Assembly: GCA_003601795.1 (NCBI GenBank)
Contig: PIXU01000253.1
Span: forward strand, 1-8,988
Direction: 5' to 3'
DNA from: Candidatus Methanophagales archaeon
GTDB taxonomy: Archaea > Halobacteriota > Syntropharchaeia > Alkanophagales > Methanospirareceae
Length of the DNA: 8,988 nucleotides
Part shown: positions 1 through 6,126 of the stretch, piece by piece
Numbering within the stretch: position 1 is the stretch's first letter
Layout: each line of letters begins with the position of its first letter
Program-made: the position numbers and the translations under genes
The notes under the pieces: generated by a model
What the model was told of the DNA's origin: nothing
Seen by the model: only the letters and a program-made list of their open reading frames with translations
Database searches by the model: none

Positions 1-447
1 AGCTATCTGAAAGAACAGACCACCCATTTCCGCACACAAAAATAGAGATATTCAGCGATGGAAACGATGACTATACCTATGTTTTACCAGATTACTACGC
101 AGATTCCTGTATCAATTATGGCCAGCTTGTAAAGATTAGAGAGAAAAGAACAGTCATTGGCAAAGAGAAAAAGGTAATATACGGCAATCATGATCCCGGC
201 GATATAAGAACCACAGACATCGAGAATTTCAACGGAATGAGAAAGGAATGGTAGATTGGTACGAAAGTCCAAATGTTTCTCAAAACGGAGATGGAGATTA
301 GAGTGCTCAGTCCAACTGTTCCAATTCTATTGGAACTTCATAAATGAGTTTAAAAGAAGAACTTCTCCTGCAATGTTAGAGGGATTAGCTGACCACCTTT
401 GGATATGGCACGAATTTTTTTATTTTTCATTAACTATCTCCGATTAG
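1..447 (+). pseudogene. IS1-type transposase, C-terminal part, frameshifted
   Basis: This is the 3' portion of a DDE transposase that resembles archaeal IS1-family enzymes; the 5' part lies outside the window. The frame open from base 3 encodes an SDGND-containing segment (around 54-68) that fits the second catalytic Asp region, then an IENFNG motif (around 219-236) carrying the likely catalytic Glu, and stops at TAG 252-254. The expected downstream block (GRLVRKSKCFSKRR, then a LFQFYWNFINEF block and an SPAMLEGLADH tail) continues in another frame, from about 244 to the TAG at 445-447. The frame change therefore falls between about 239 and 247, one to a few bases lost or gained just after the catalytic Glu. 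It does not sit on an A-rich slippery tract like the one IS1 uses between its two reading frames, so I read it as a disabling mutation. The family call is from remembered motifs, not a search. Confidence 0.75.
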
Positions 448-529
448 GACATTCCCAATTTTTCTTCAAGAGTGTCCCTCTTCTGCATGAAACTTAAAAG
501 GATGCCCCGTTGCGGGGTGGCGCGGGCTT
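447..529. other. Intergenic: presumed IS right end and short hairpin
   Basis: This gap separates the transposase remnant from the convergent mptE 3' end. It holds a GGACA/TGTCC inverted pair (447-451 and 473-477) and an AAGAG/CTCTT pair (468-472 and 478-482). These could belong to the insertion-sequence end, but the left end is outside the window, so terminal repeats cannot be checked. At 505-517 a GC-rich hairpin (CCCCG, TTG loop, CGGGG) stands out from the AT-rich surroundings. Read on the minus strand it follows the mptE stop codon and is followed by a short T run, so it may act as a weak terminator. No gene is visible. Confidence 0.35.
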
Positions 530-1201
530 TTACAGAATATCCCCAATCAGCCACTTCGCCCACTTCAATTTTTTTCTCTTTTTCTCACTTACGTTTTTAT
601 CATCGAAATCAAAACCTAAAAGCTCTATTCTTTTCGCACCAAATTCCTTAGCCAGAAACACACATCTATCACCATCTGTGAAACCCCCGAAGTTGTAAAC
701 AGTGCGTGTCTGCCCCATCGGCTTGCTTTGCGTTGTGCATATCACGTTCTTATTTAACGAAGGCAATACTTTTTTCAGCATCTCTATGTTGTCCCCATGT
801 GCATGCACAACCCCTATCGAGCCCAGTCTGTTTGCGTATATTATATCCGAGATGTTCCCATCGAGGTCAGTCACCACGATATCAGGTATTATCGCATTAC
901 GTAGAAGAACAGAAGTAGCCCCATCTGCTGCGATTACAACAAAATCACGAGAAAAAGAGAAGGTATCCGCCTCAAACTTTTTTCCTCTTATGTCATTCTC
1001 CAAGCAGGGCGCATTGCCACATATTATCGCTTCTTTCCCTTTTATTAACCGCTCAATCTCCCTTTTCACATCCTCTCCTTTATTTCCTTTGCTTCTCAAT
1101 ATCTCATACGCTATTCCTGCCGCTTCCTCGTCTTTTTCCCTTTCAAACCCAAAATCTTTCAATATCTCTTCGTAAATCGGTTCCCACGCGCTGTACTTCA
1201 T
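530..1201 (-). CDS. mptE: 6-hydroxymethylpterin diphosphokinase MptE (DUF115)
   Basis: MptE transfers pyrophosphate from ATP to 6-hydroxymethyl-7,8-dihydropterin, a cytosolic step of tetrahydromethanopterin synthesis; it is the archaeal non-homologous counterpart of FolK. With the start chosen here the protein has 223 residues. A charged helical N-terminus (1-58) precedes the DUF115 core: GNAPCL (62-67, the family's GNxPSL-like loop), an AADGATS stretch (91-97), DLDG (112-115), HAHGDN (133-138) and FTDGDR (174-179), all family-typical. The open frame extends upstream to a TTG at 1240, but the ATG at 1201 starts a natural MKYSAWEPIYEEI N-terminus and the extra 13 residues look like promoter DNA, so ATG 1201 is preferred. 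No Shine-Dalgarno site is visible, suggesting a leaderless or weak-leader message. The gene is divergent from the DHH gene, with a shared 107-bp promoter region. Function is well supported by motifs; substrate is assigned by family. Confidence 0.88.
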   Translation of the reverse strand: MKYSAWEPIYEEILKDFGFEREKDEEAAGIAYEILRSKGNKGEDVKREIERLIKGKEAIICGNAPCLENDIRGKKFEADTFSFSRDFVVIAADGATSVLLRNAIIPDIVVTDLDGNISDIIYANRLGSIGVVHAHGDNIEMLKKVLPSLNKNVICTTQSKPMGQTRTVYNFGGFTDGDRCVFLAKEFGAKRIELLGFDFDDKNVSEKKRKKLKWAKWLIGDIL

Positions 1202-1308
1202 AACTTTTTTAGTAAGCGTGGGTGGGGGAAAGTATATCAAAAGAAAAAGTCTTTTAAATAGAAAAACTTAAAAGACAAATCTTATTAAAATGGATAAAAA
1301 CAGAACAA
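1202..1308. promoter_or_regulatory. Divergent promoter region, mptE / DHH gene
   Basis: The 107-bp gap holds TTTAAATA at 1253-1260, an exact match to the archaeal box A consensus TTTAWATA. On the plus strand it would place transcription start near 1284, about 25 bases before the ATG at 1309. Its complement TATTTAAA could equally serve mptE, giving a start near 1230. A second AT-rich element, read as GATATAC on the minus strand near 1230-1238, is an alternative for a leaderless mptE. An ATG at 1290 opens only a 16-codon frame and is not considered a gene. These are consensus matches by eye. Confidence 0.45.
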
Positions 1309-2793
1309 ATGAGCGCAGAAGAAAGCAAAACAGAGCATGAGCGGAAAGGCATAGGGAGGGTGCTGCACGCAATTTTTGGCTGTGGAAGAGTTGGCTATGC
1401 TGTGGCAAAAGAGCTGAAAGCACGGGGGATTGAAGTTGTTATAGTAGATAAGGATGAGAAGAAGGTAGAATTGCTGAAGGATGAGGATTTCATTGCTTTT
1501 GTTGGTGATATAAGCGATCCCAAAGTGATCACAAAGGTAAGAGGTGAGGGTGATCCGGAAGCGATTTTTATTTTGAGCAATGGCAGCGAAGTGAACAAAA
1601 AAGCGGCGAAAAATGTAAAAGAGGTGTTACCTCAGACTCGTTTAGTAGTGCGTGGAATTGAACCCAAGGATAAGGAGGATTTAAAGGAGTTGGACGTTGA
1701 CGTGACTTTATCCATCCGCGATATAGCGGCAAGAGCGGCGATAAACTCCCTGGAGAAAGTAGAAGCTCTGCGGAAAGCGAAAAAATTGATCGCGATGATA
1801 GAAGAGATAAAAGATAAAGGGAAATTAGGAATTATTGTCCACGATAGCCCGGATTCTGATGCAATTGCCTCTGCTCTCGCACTGAAGGAGATAGCACGGC
1901 ACGTGAATGTACCCGCCGATATATTGTATCGAGGGGAAATAGGGCATCATATAAATCGAGCTTTTGTAAATATCTTAGGGATAGAAATGAGGAGAATAGA
2001 GCGTGTGGATGAATTAAAGGAATACGAAAAGTTGGCGCTTATAGATGCTACCGTTCCGGGTGCAAACAACCCCTTGCCTCCGCCACCGGAGGGTAATGTG
2101 GACATCATCATAGACCATCATGCGGCGAATAACAAGGGAAAAGTGTATGCAGATTTTTTTGACGTTCGAACAGATAACGGTGCGACTTCAACGATAATGA
2201 CAAGGTATCTGCAGGTACTGGATATACCGGTTGATAAAGTGTTAGCAACTGCCCTTTTGCAAGGAATAAGAACAGATACGAGTAGCTTTAAGCGGGAGAC
2301 GTACCCATCGGATTTTTTCGCCGCTGCTTTTCTGCACGAAAAGGCGGATAAAGACCTTTTGGAGCAAATAGAAACGCCGCCTATGTCAACAGAAATGCTA
2401 AACGTAGTGGGTGGCGCGATACAGCACAAAAAGATAAAAGGGAGTTATTTGATAACAAGTGTGGGAGCAGTGGCGAACCGAGATGCTATCCCTCAAGCAG
2501 CGGATTATTTGCTTAATCTTGAAGGAATCACGACTGCTATTGTGATAGGGTTGTGCGAGGATATGATATGCATTTCAGGGAGGAGTAAAGATATAAGGGT
2601 GAATATAGGCGATGCGTTTGTCCGTGCATTTGGAGAAATGGGCTCAGCGGGTGGACACGCTACGATGGCTGCGGCTCAGTTACCTCTTGGTATTTTCAAA
2701 GGGATAAAGGATAAGGACATACTCATGCAACTAGCAGAGGATGCGGTGACAAAACGATTTCTATCCGTTATGAAGGAGGAAAAGAGCGAATAA
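1309..2793 (+). CDS. TrkA-N / DHH-DHHA1 phosphoesterase fusion
   Basis: This 494-residue cytosolic protein joins a Rossmann-type nucleotide-binding domain to a DHH phosphoesterase, an architecture known in euryarchaea. Residues about 18-150 form the TrkA-N (RCK) fold, with the GxGxxG loop GCGRVG at 24-29 and an acidic residue (D47) ending the second strand, as expected for NAD(H) or a nucleotide. Residues about 172-350 are the DHH domain: HDSPDSDA (178-185), D246 in LALIDAT, DHH at 269-271 and D323 in GIRTDT, which together form the two-metal site. The C-terminal DHHA1 domain carries the GGH motif at 448-450. All metal ligands are present, so it should be active. Relatives (NrnA, GdpP, RecJ-like proteins) cleave short oligonucleotides, pAp or cyclic dinucleotides; the substrate here cannot be decided. 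The ATG at 1309 lacks a clear Shine-Dalgarno site; a GTG at 1360 is an alternative but would trim the region just before the Rossmann strand. Confidence 0.88.
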   Translation: MSAEESKTEHERKGIGRVLHAIFGCGRVGYAVAKELKARGIEVVIVDKDEKKVELLKDEDFIAFVGDISDPKVITKVRGEGDPEAIFILSNGSEVNKKAAKNVKEVLPQTRLVVRGIEPKDKEDLKELDVDVTLSIRDIAARAAINSLEKVEALRKAKKLIAMIEEIKDKGKLGIIVHDSPDSDAIASALALKEIARHVNVPADILYRGEIGHHINRAFVNILGIEMRRIERVDELKEYEKLALIDATVPGANNPLPPPPEGNVDIIIDHHAANNKGKVYADFFDVRTDNGATSTIMTRYLQVLDIPVDKVLATALLQGIRTDTSSFKRETYPSDFFAAAFLHEKADKDLLEQIETPPMSTEMLNVVGGAIQHKKIKGSYLITSVGAVANRDAIPQAADYLLNLEGITTAIVIGLCEDMICISGRSKDIRVNIGDAFVRAFGEMGSAGGHATMAAAQLPLGIFKGIKDKDILMQLAEDAVTKRFLSVMKEEKSE

Positions 2794-2797
2794 AAAG

Positions 2798-3106
2798 TTA
2801 GATTTTCACTATCTGCGCATGGGGCACGCCAGCCACGAAAATCACATTCGCTTCTTCGATAAAATTATTGTCCATGGCGCATTTTATTGCTCTTTTACCC
2901 ACCAAATTCGCAATAGTTGCATGCTTTAAGAAACCCACTACCTCTTTTTCGGTTGCTTTTTTACCTTTATAAAAACTTTCGGTAATCTCAAGGAAAAGTC
3001 CTTTATCTTCAAAGCTTTTCCCTATCAACTCCGTATCACACACTGCCACCATTATGTCCGTGCCGATTTTATACTCCTTTATGTATATCTTTTTTTGGTT
3101 ACTCAC
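2798..3106 (-). CDS. DUF424 family protein
   Basis: A 102-residue archaeal protein of the DUF424 family, whose function is not established to my knowledge. The recognisable signature is the HATIANLVGKRAIKCA block (around residues 62-77) followed by the C-terminal VIFVAGVPHAQIVKI strand; the GGVPHAQ-type ending is typical. An N-terminal strand pair (KKIYIKEYKIG, then MVAVCD) and an FLEI-SFYKGKKA segment also fit the family. The start is a GTG at 3106, which is needed to keep the first strand; the first ATG (residue 19) would remove it. No Shine-Dalgarno site is visible. It converges with the DHH gene with only four bases between stop codons and is divergent from tRNA-Ile, from which it is separated by 41 AT-rich bases. 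There are no membrane segments; I infer a soluble protein. Confidence 0.85.
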   Translation of the reverse strand: MSNQKKIYIKEYKIGTDIMVAVCDTELIGKSFEDKGLFLEITESFYKGKKATEKEVVGFLKHATIANLVGKRAIKCAMDNNFIEEANVIFVAGVPHAQIVKI

Positions 3107-3147
3107 AATTTAAAATATTTTATCTTAAGATAAAAATTAATAAAGGA
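3107..3147. promoter_or_regulatory. Shared promoter with 18-bp palindrome (3118-3135)
   Basis: The 41-bp spacer between the divergent DUF424 gene and tRNA-Ile is almost entirely A/T. It contains a perfect 18-bp palindrome, TTTTATCTTAAGATAAAA, at 3118-3135, overlapped by a smaller perfect palindrome AAAATATTTT at 3112-3121. The large palindrome lies 13-30 bases upstream of the tRNA 5' end, which is where box A of the tRNA promoter should be. It may thus be a symmetric TATA element serving both genes, or an operator that would block TBP binding. Which of these is true cannot be told from sequence. Confidence 0.5.
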
Positions 3148-3222
3148 GGGCTCGTAGCTTAGTCTGGTTGGAGCGCTCGGCTGATAACCGAGAGGTCCGG
3201 AGTTCAAATCTCCGCGGGCCCA
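3148..3222 (+). tRNA. tRNA-Ile (GAU)
   Basis: A complete 75-nt cloverleaf without intron. The acceptor stem pairs GGGCTCG (3148-3154) with CGGGCCC (3215-3221, one T-G wobble), with discriminator A at 3222. The D arm starts GCTT (3157-3160) and closes at GAGC (3171-3174). The anticodon stem is CTCGG/CCGAG with loop CTGATAA (3181-3187), giving anticodon GAT at 3183-3185. The T arm is CGGAG-TTCAAAT-CTCCG (3198-3214). CCA is not encoded and would be added after transcription. Confidence 0.97.
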
Positions 3223-3250
3223 TCAACAAACTTTTTAGAAAAATTTTTCT
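3223..3250 (+). terminator. T-rich terminator after tRNA-Ile
   Basis: Directly after the tRNA come a T5 run (3232-3236) and a second T5 run (3244-3248) inside a perfect 14-bp palindrome AGAAAAATTTTTCT at 3237-3250. Oligo-T runs are enough to terminate archaeal RNA polymerase, so this very likely ends the tRNA transcript before the marker 6 operon. Confidence 0.5.
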
Positions 3251-3267
3251 TTAGTTAGGAAAGAAAG

Positions 3268-3303
3268 TTTTATTAAAGTAAAGAAGAAAGAACGAAAGGG
3301 TGA
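3268..3303 (+). promoter_or_regulatory. Possible promoter and GGTGA ribosome-binding site
   Basis: A box A-like TTTTATTAAA lies at 3268-3277. GGTGA at 3299-3303 is a full archaeal Shine-Dalgarno core, five bases before the ATG at 3309, and it decides that start over the in-frame GTG at 3300, which lies inside the site. The ribosome-binding site is the firmer of the two calls. Confidence 0.45.
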
Positions 3304-3308
3304 GAAAA

Positions 3309-3689
3309 ATGGGAATTGAGACCAGAGTAATTTTGATTGCGCCTGATTCTGCGATAACACCGGAGCAGGTGAAGAGCAAGATTTTGTCCTTGATTAGCGA
3401 AGATGTGTACACGGCGGGCATCAGAGTAAAAGAGACATGTTTTGGTGCATTGGTGGAAGGAGAAGAGAAGAAAGTAAGAGAGATAGTGGAAGAGGTTCGG
3501 AAACTGGATAAAAACGGCATTTTTTCAAAACCACGGGGTTTTCCAATCGGCGACCCAAGGATCTGTCGAGCAACAAGAAAAGGTGGACCCAGACCAGGTT
3601 TCCACCAGTTAGAACTTGAATACGAGCTGCTTCCTGAAGTGAGGGCTGCATTGGACAAGATAGAAAAGGAAAGAGAAATCGGTGGTTAA
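3309..3689 (+). CDS. Methanogenesis marker protein 6 (DUF2102)
   Basis: This 126-residue soluble protein matches the methanogenesis marker 6 family, which is restricted to archaea carrying methyl-coenzyme M reductase and has no settled function; other marker proteins act in maturing that enzyme, so a role there is plausible. Features seen: an N-terminal strand ETRVILIAP, a central KETCFGALVEG strand (C44), and the family's distinctive block at 71-100 (IFSKPRGFPIGDPRIC, then RKGGPRPGFHQLE), rich in Gly, Pro and Arg and with a second cysteine at 86. The length is normal for the family. The ATG at 3309 is chosen for its GGTGA site. The gene opens a three-gene unit: its TAA at 3687-3689 overlaps the start region of the next frame, so translation is likely coupled. 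The presence of this gene is the best single hint at an MCR-dependent metabolism. Confidence 0.82.
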   Translation: MGIETRVILIAPDSAITPEQVKSKILSLISEDVYTAGIRVKETCFGALVEGEEKKVREIVEEVRKLDKNGIFSKPRGFPIGDPRICRATRKGGPRPGFHQLELEYELLPEVRAALDKIEKEREIGG

Positions 3690-3987
3690 ATTGGATGAAG
3701 AGGAAGACGAGGTTAACGAAGAGGAAAGTGTATTTCATAAGAAGCTAAAGATAAAATTAAAAGAGAAGGGAAAAGAGGGCAGGTTAATTTTACTCAAGGA
3801 TTATCTGGATTACCTTATAAGGGAAAATAGAACCATACCCCCTGATTTTCCTACTTTTGTAAGAGAGATTATGGGGCTTGACGAGCGCGGAGGGTTTATT
3901 CACATAAGGATATGGCACGAGAACAGCGAGCTTGTAGATTTTGCAAAGATACGGGGCTACGAACATAAAATAGATGCCTATGATTGA
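3682..3987 (+). CDS. Unrecognised small acidic/basic protein between marker 6 and fae-hps
   Basis: I do not recognise this protein (101 residues from GTG 3682). The N-terminus is very acidic (DEEEDEVNEEE), followed by a lysine-rich helix (about 18-35), a helical segment LILLKDYLDYLIRE (35-48), and a more conserved-looking C-terminal half with PPDFPTFVREIMGLDERGGF and IHIRIWHENSELVDFAK. There are no cysteines, signal peptide or membrane span. Two starts are possible: GTG 3682, which overlaps marker 6 by eight bases, or TTG 3691, which has GGTGG at 3681-3685 five bases upstream and gives 98 residues. The stop at 3985-3987 overlaps the fae-hps ATG by 14 bases. Overlaps at both ends imply that it is a real gene, co-transcribed and translationally coupled with its neighbours. 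It is not the usual marker 5 sequence as I know it. Role unknown. Confidence 0.72.
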   Translation: MVKLDEEEDEVNEEESVFHKKLKIKLKEKGKEGRLILLKDYLDYLIRENRTIPPDFPTFVREIMGLDERGGFIHIRIWHENSELVDFAKIRGYEHKIDAYD

Positions 3988-5194
3988 TGAGGGATTTCTG
4001 ATAGGAGAGGCGTTAGTAGGAGAAGAACCGGAAATAGCGCATATTGACCTGATTATAGGCAGTAAGAAAGAAGCTGTGGGTACAGCATTTGCCTGTTCTA
4101 TTGCCCAGCCCAGGCAGGGACATACGCCCATTCTTGGCGTTATTAGACCAAATCTGCCCACCAAGCCAACGACACTTATAGTGCCCAAGGTAAGTATAAG
4201 AAACCTCGCGGATGCAGAAAAGATGTTTGGACCGGCACAAAGTGCAGTAGCAAAGGCAATTGCTGATGCCGTGGAAGAGGGCGTGATACCGAAAGCGGAA
4301 GTGGAAGAACTCGCGGTTATCGTTTCAGTGTTTATCCATCCCAGAGGCAGAGATTATCAGAGGATATACCGGTACAACTATGCGGCAACAAAGCTTGCTC
4401 TATCACGAGCAATTCAGAAGTTCCCAGAAATAGATAAAGTTTTAGAAGAGAAAGATAAATCTATACATGCTATGATAGGATTCAAGATGAACAACTTAAA
4501 AAAGCCACCATATCTGGAGGTTGCACTGGACATTCCAGATTGGAGAAGGGTAGAGGGCATTATTAGAGCATTACCCAGAAGTGATGCGATAATAATCGAG
4601 GCAGGTACACCGCTTATCAAGCGGTATGGCGTTGAAGTGGTGCAGAAGATACACCAGTTGAGACCAGAAACGGTAGTTTTTGCCGATCTTAAGACGCTGG
4701 ATACTGGAAACTTGGAAGCGAGGATGGCTGGAGATGCCACAGCAGATGTAGCCGGTTTTTCGGGGCTTGCTCCAATAGGTACAATGGAGAAGTTTATAGA
4801 GGAGTGCAAGAAAGTCGGAACTCTCTCTTTGATGGATACGCTGAATGTCCCCGACCCCGTAGAAGTACTCCGGAAGCTAAAGGTGAAGCCTGACATTGTA
4901 GAGCTGCATCGTGCAATAGACGTGGAACTGTACCAGAACCGTGGGCAAGAGCAGGAGAGCGAATGGGGAAATATTGGAGAGGTGAGAGAAGTGTGCGGAA
5001 ACGATGTGCTCGTTGCAGTAGCTGGTGGGATAAGATTGAAAAAAGTAAAAAAAGCGCTGAAGGCAGGAGCGGATATTATTGTGGTTGGTCGGGCGATTAC
5101 GGCTGCCAAGGATGTGACTGGAGCGGCAAGAGGATTCCTTCAGCAGATGAGTGTGGAGGATGTGGACCAGTTCCGCGTAATGACGGATTTTTAG
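3974..5194 (+). CDS. fae-hps: Bifunctional formaldehyde-activating enzyme / hexulose-6-phosphate synthase
   Basis: A 406-residue two-domain enzyme. Residues 1-165 are Fae, which condenses formaldehyde with tetrahydromethanopterin to methylene-H4MPT; the catalytic histidine is H23 in the EPEIAHIDLIIG segment, followed by the family's HTPILGVIRPNLPTKP block (50-65). Residues 175-406 are 3-hexulose-6-phosphate synthase, a TIM barrel: LEVALDI with D186, DLKTLD (238-243) with catalytic Asp/Lys, H312 in the ELHRAID segment, AGGI phosphate loop (350-353) and VVGRAIT (370-376). In archaea the fusion is thought to run Hps in reverse, making ribulose 5-phosphate from hexulose phosphate and handing the released formaldehyde to Fae. 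Start: ATG 3974 or ATG 3980, which differ by two residues. The 14-bp overlap with the upstream gene means coupled translation. Length and motifs are complete; no damage seen. Confidence 0.96.
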   Translation: MPMIDEGFLIGEALVGEEPEIAHIDLIIGSKKEAVGTAFACSIAQPRQGHTPILGVIRPNLPTKPTTLIVPKVSIRNLADAEKMFGPAQSAVAKAIADAVEEGVIPKAEVEELAVIVSVFIHPRGRDYQRIYRYNYAATKLALSRAIQKFPEIDKVLEEKDKSIHAMIGFKMNNLKKPPYLEVALDIPDWRRVEGIIRALPRSDAIIIEAGTPLIKRYGVEVVQKIHQLRPETVVFADLKTLDTGNLEARMAGDATADVAGFSGLAPIGTMEKFIEECKKVGTLSLMDTLNVPDPVEVLRKLKVKPDIVELHRAIDVELYQNRGQEQESEWGNIGEVREVCGNDVLVAVAGGIRLKKVKKALKAGADIIVVGRAITAAKDVTGAARGFLQQMSVEDVDQFRVMTDF

Positions 5195-5233
5195 TTGATG
5201 CAAAATAGAAATTGTTTTTAAGAAAAGTTGAAA
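5195..5233. terminator. Convergent intergenic with T run
   Basis: The 39-bp gap between the convergent fae-hps and hisF 3' ends carries TGTTTTTA at 5213-5220 on the plus strand, and a weaker T-rich stretch on the minus strand (complement of 5220-5232). Both fit simple archaeal oligo-T termination, but there is no hairpin of note. Confidence 0.35.
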
Positions 5234-6043
5234 TCATAGCCTTATCGAAATCCCTTTCTCCCTCAAATAATCCTTTATCTGTCCAACCGTATACGTGCCA
5301 AAATGAAAAATACTCGCTGCCAGACATGCATCCGCGCCATTCACGAAAGCCTCGTACATATGATCTACGTTCCCTGCACCACCGGAGGCAATTACTGGAA
5401 TGTCCACAGCTTCGGCAATTCTTTTTGTTATGGGTATGTCGTAGCCGTCTGTTGTACCATCTCTATCCTTAGAAGTCAGCAATATCTCCGCAGCACCGAG
5501 TGCCTGCACCTGCTCCGCCCACCTTATCGCATCAATTCCTGTGTACTCACGCCCTCCGTAAATTACAACATCGTACCAGGCACTTTTTCCGTCTTCTAAT
5601 TGTACCTGCGTTTTATCCTCAACGTCCTCAAATTTTCTTTTGCAGTCAATTGCAACCACGATACGGTCTCCAAACTTCTCTGCAGCTTCTTTTATTAGAT
5701 CTGGATTCTTAACTGCGGCTGTATTTATGCCCACCTTATCAGCGCCAGCATCAAACACCTTTTCAAAATCCTCTATGCTCTTTATCCCGCCTCCCACGCA
5801 TAAAGGAATGGATACCTGCTCAGCTATCTTCTTTACCGTTGAGATCATCATATCCCTACCCTCGTAGGACGCGGAAATATCGAGAAAGACAAGTTCATCC
5901 GCTCCCTGCGCATCGTATCGCTCTGCTAGTTCAACCGGGTCGCCTGCATACCTGAGCTGCTCAAATTCTATTCCTTTCACCACAACTGCCTTACCCTGCT
6001 CATTGAATGTTGTATCGAGGCAGGGAATTATTCGTTTTGTCAT
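5234..6043 (-). CDS. hisF: Imidazole glycerol phosphate synthase cyclase subunit HisF
   Basis: HisF takes ammonia delivered by the glutaminase HisH and converts PRFAR to imidazole glycerol phosphate and AICAR, the fifth step of histidine synthesis. The 269-residue (beta/alpha)8 barrel is complete: RIIPCLD with catalytic D10, the GADELVFLDI strand (47-56), GGGIKS (84-89), VVAIDCK with catalytic D133, an LLTSKDRDGTTDGYD loop, and two phosphate-binding ends, ASGGAG and AASIFHFG. ATG 6043 is certain: GGTGA at 6050-6054 lies six bases upstream. A box A-like AAATATAAAT (minus strand, 6091-6100) sits about 25 bases further up, so hisF probably has its own promoter as well as any readthrough from guaAb. 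HisH and other his genes are not in the window. AICAR made here re-enters purine synthesis, which fits the guaAb neighbour. Confidence 0.97.
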   Translation of the reverse strand: MTKRIIPCLDTTFNEQGKAVVVKGIEFEQLRYAGDPVELAERYDAQGADELVFLDISASYEGRDMMISTVKKIAEQVSIPLCVGGGIKSIEDFEKVFDAGADKVGINTAAVKNPDLIKEAAEKFGDRIVVAIDCKRKFEDVEDKTQVQLEDGKSAWYDVVIYGGREYTGIDAIRWAEQVQALGAAEILLTSKDRDGTTDGYDIPITKRIAEAVDIPVIASGGAGNVDHMYEAFVNGADACLAASIFHFGTYTVGQIKDYLREKGISIRL

Positions 6044-6126
6044 TTCAGTTCACCTATTTTAGTTTGTGATTTTATTTTTGCTTTTTATCCATTTATATTT
6101 CTCGTGAGGATCTGCTTGTGGTTATT
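6044..6126 (-). promoter_or_regulatory. hisF: hisF promoter and GGTGA ribosome-binding site
   Basis: On the minus strand this 83-bp gap reads as a box A-like AAATATAAAT (6091-6100), then an A-rich leader, then GGTGA (6050-6054) six bases before the hisF ATG. A start near 6066-6070 would give a roughly 25-base leader. The ribosome-binding site is firm; the promoter is a consensus match by eye. On the minus strand the gap directly follows the guaAb stop codon. Confidence 0.5.

Noticed and set aside
702..1175. Plus-strand open frame (157 codons) opposite mptE
   Set aside because: The mptE strand carries all the family motifs; this frame is rich in Ser, Phe and Pro and shows none.
1287..1300. 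13-base match AAATGGATAAAAA between the DHH leader and the hisF leader (minus strand, about 6084-6096)
   Set aside because: A 13-base match is expected by chance in a window of this size, more so in AT-rich spacers.
1290..1340. Upstream ATG starting a 16-codon frame before the DHH gene
   Set aside because: It overlaps the real start, has no ribosome-binding site, and its sequence has no features of a leader peptide.
3682..3987. Assigning this gene as methanogenesis marker 5, which often lies near marker 6
   Set aside because: The sequence does not resemble marker 5 as I know it, so it is left unassigned.
4414..5109. Long minus-strand open frame (231 codons) opposite fae-hps
   Set aside because: It is antisense to a complete, motif-rich gene. 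Its translation is Ser/Thr/Pro-rich without recognisable motifs, as expected for a shadow frame.
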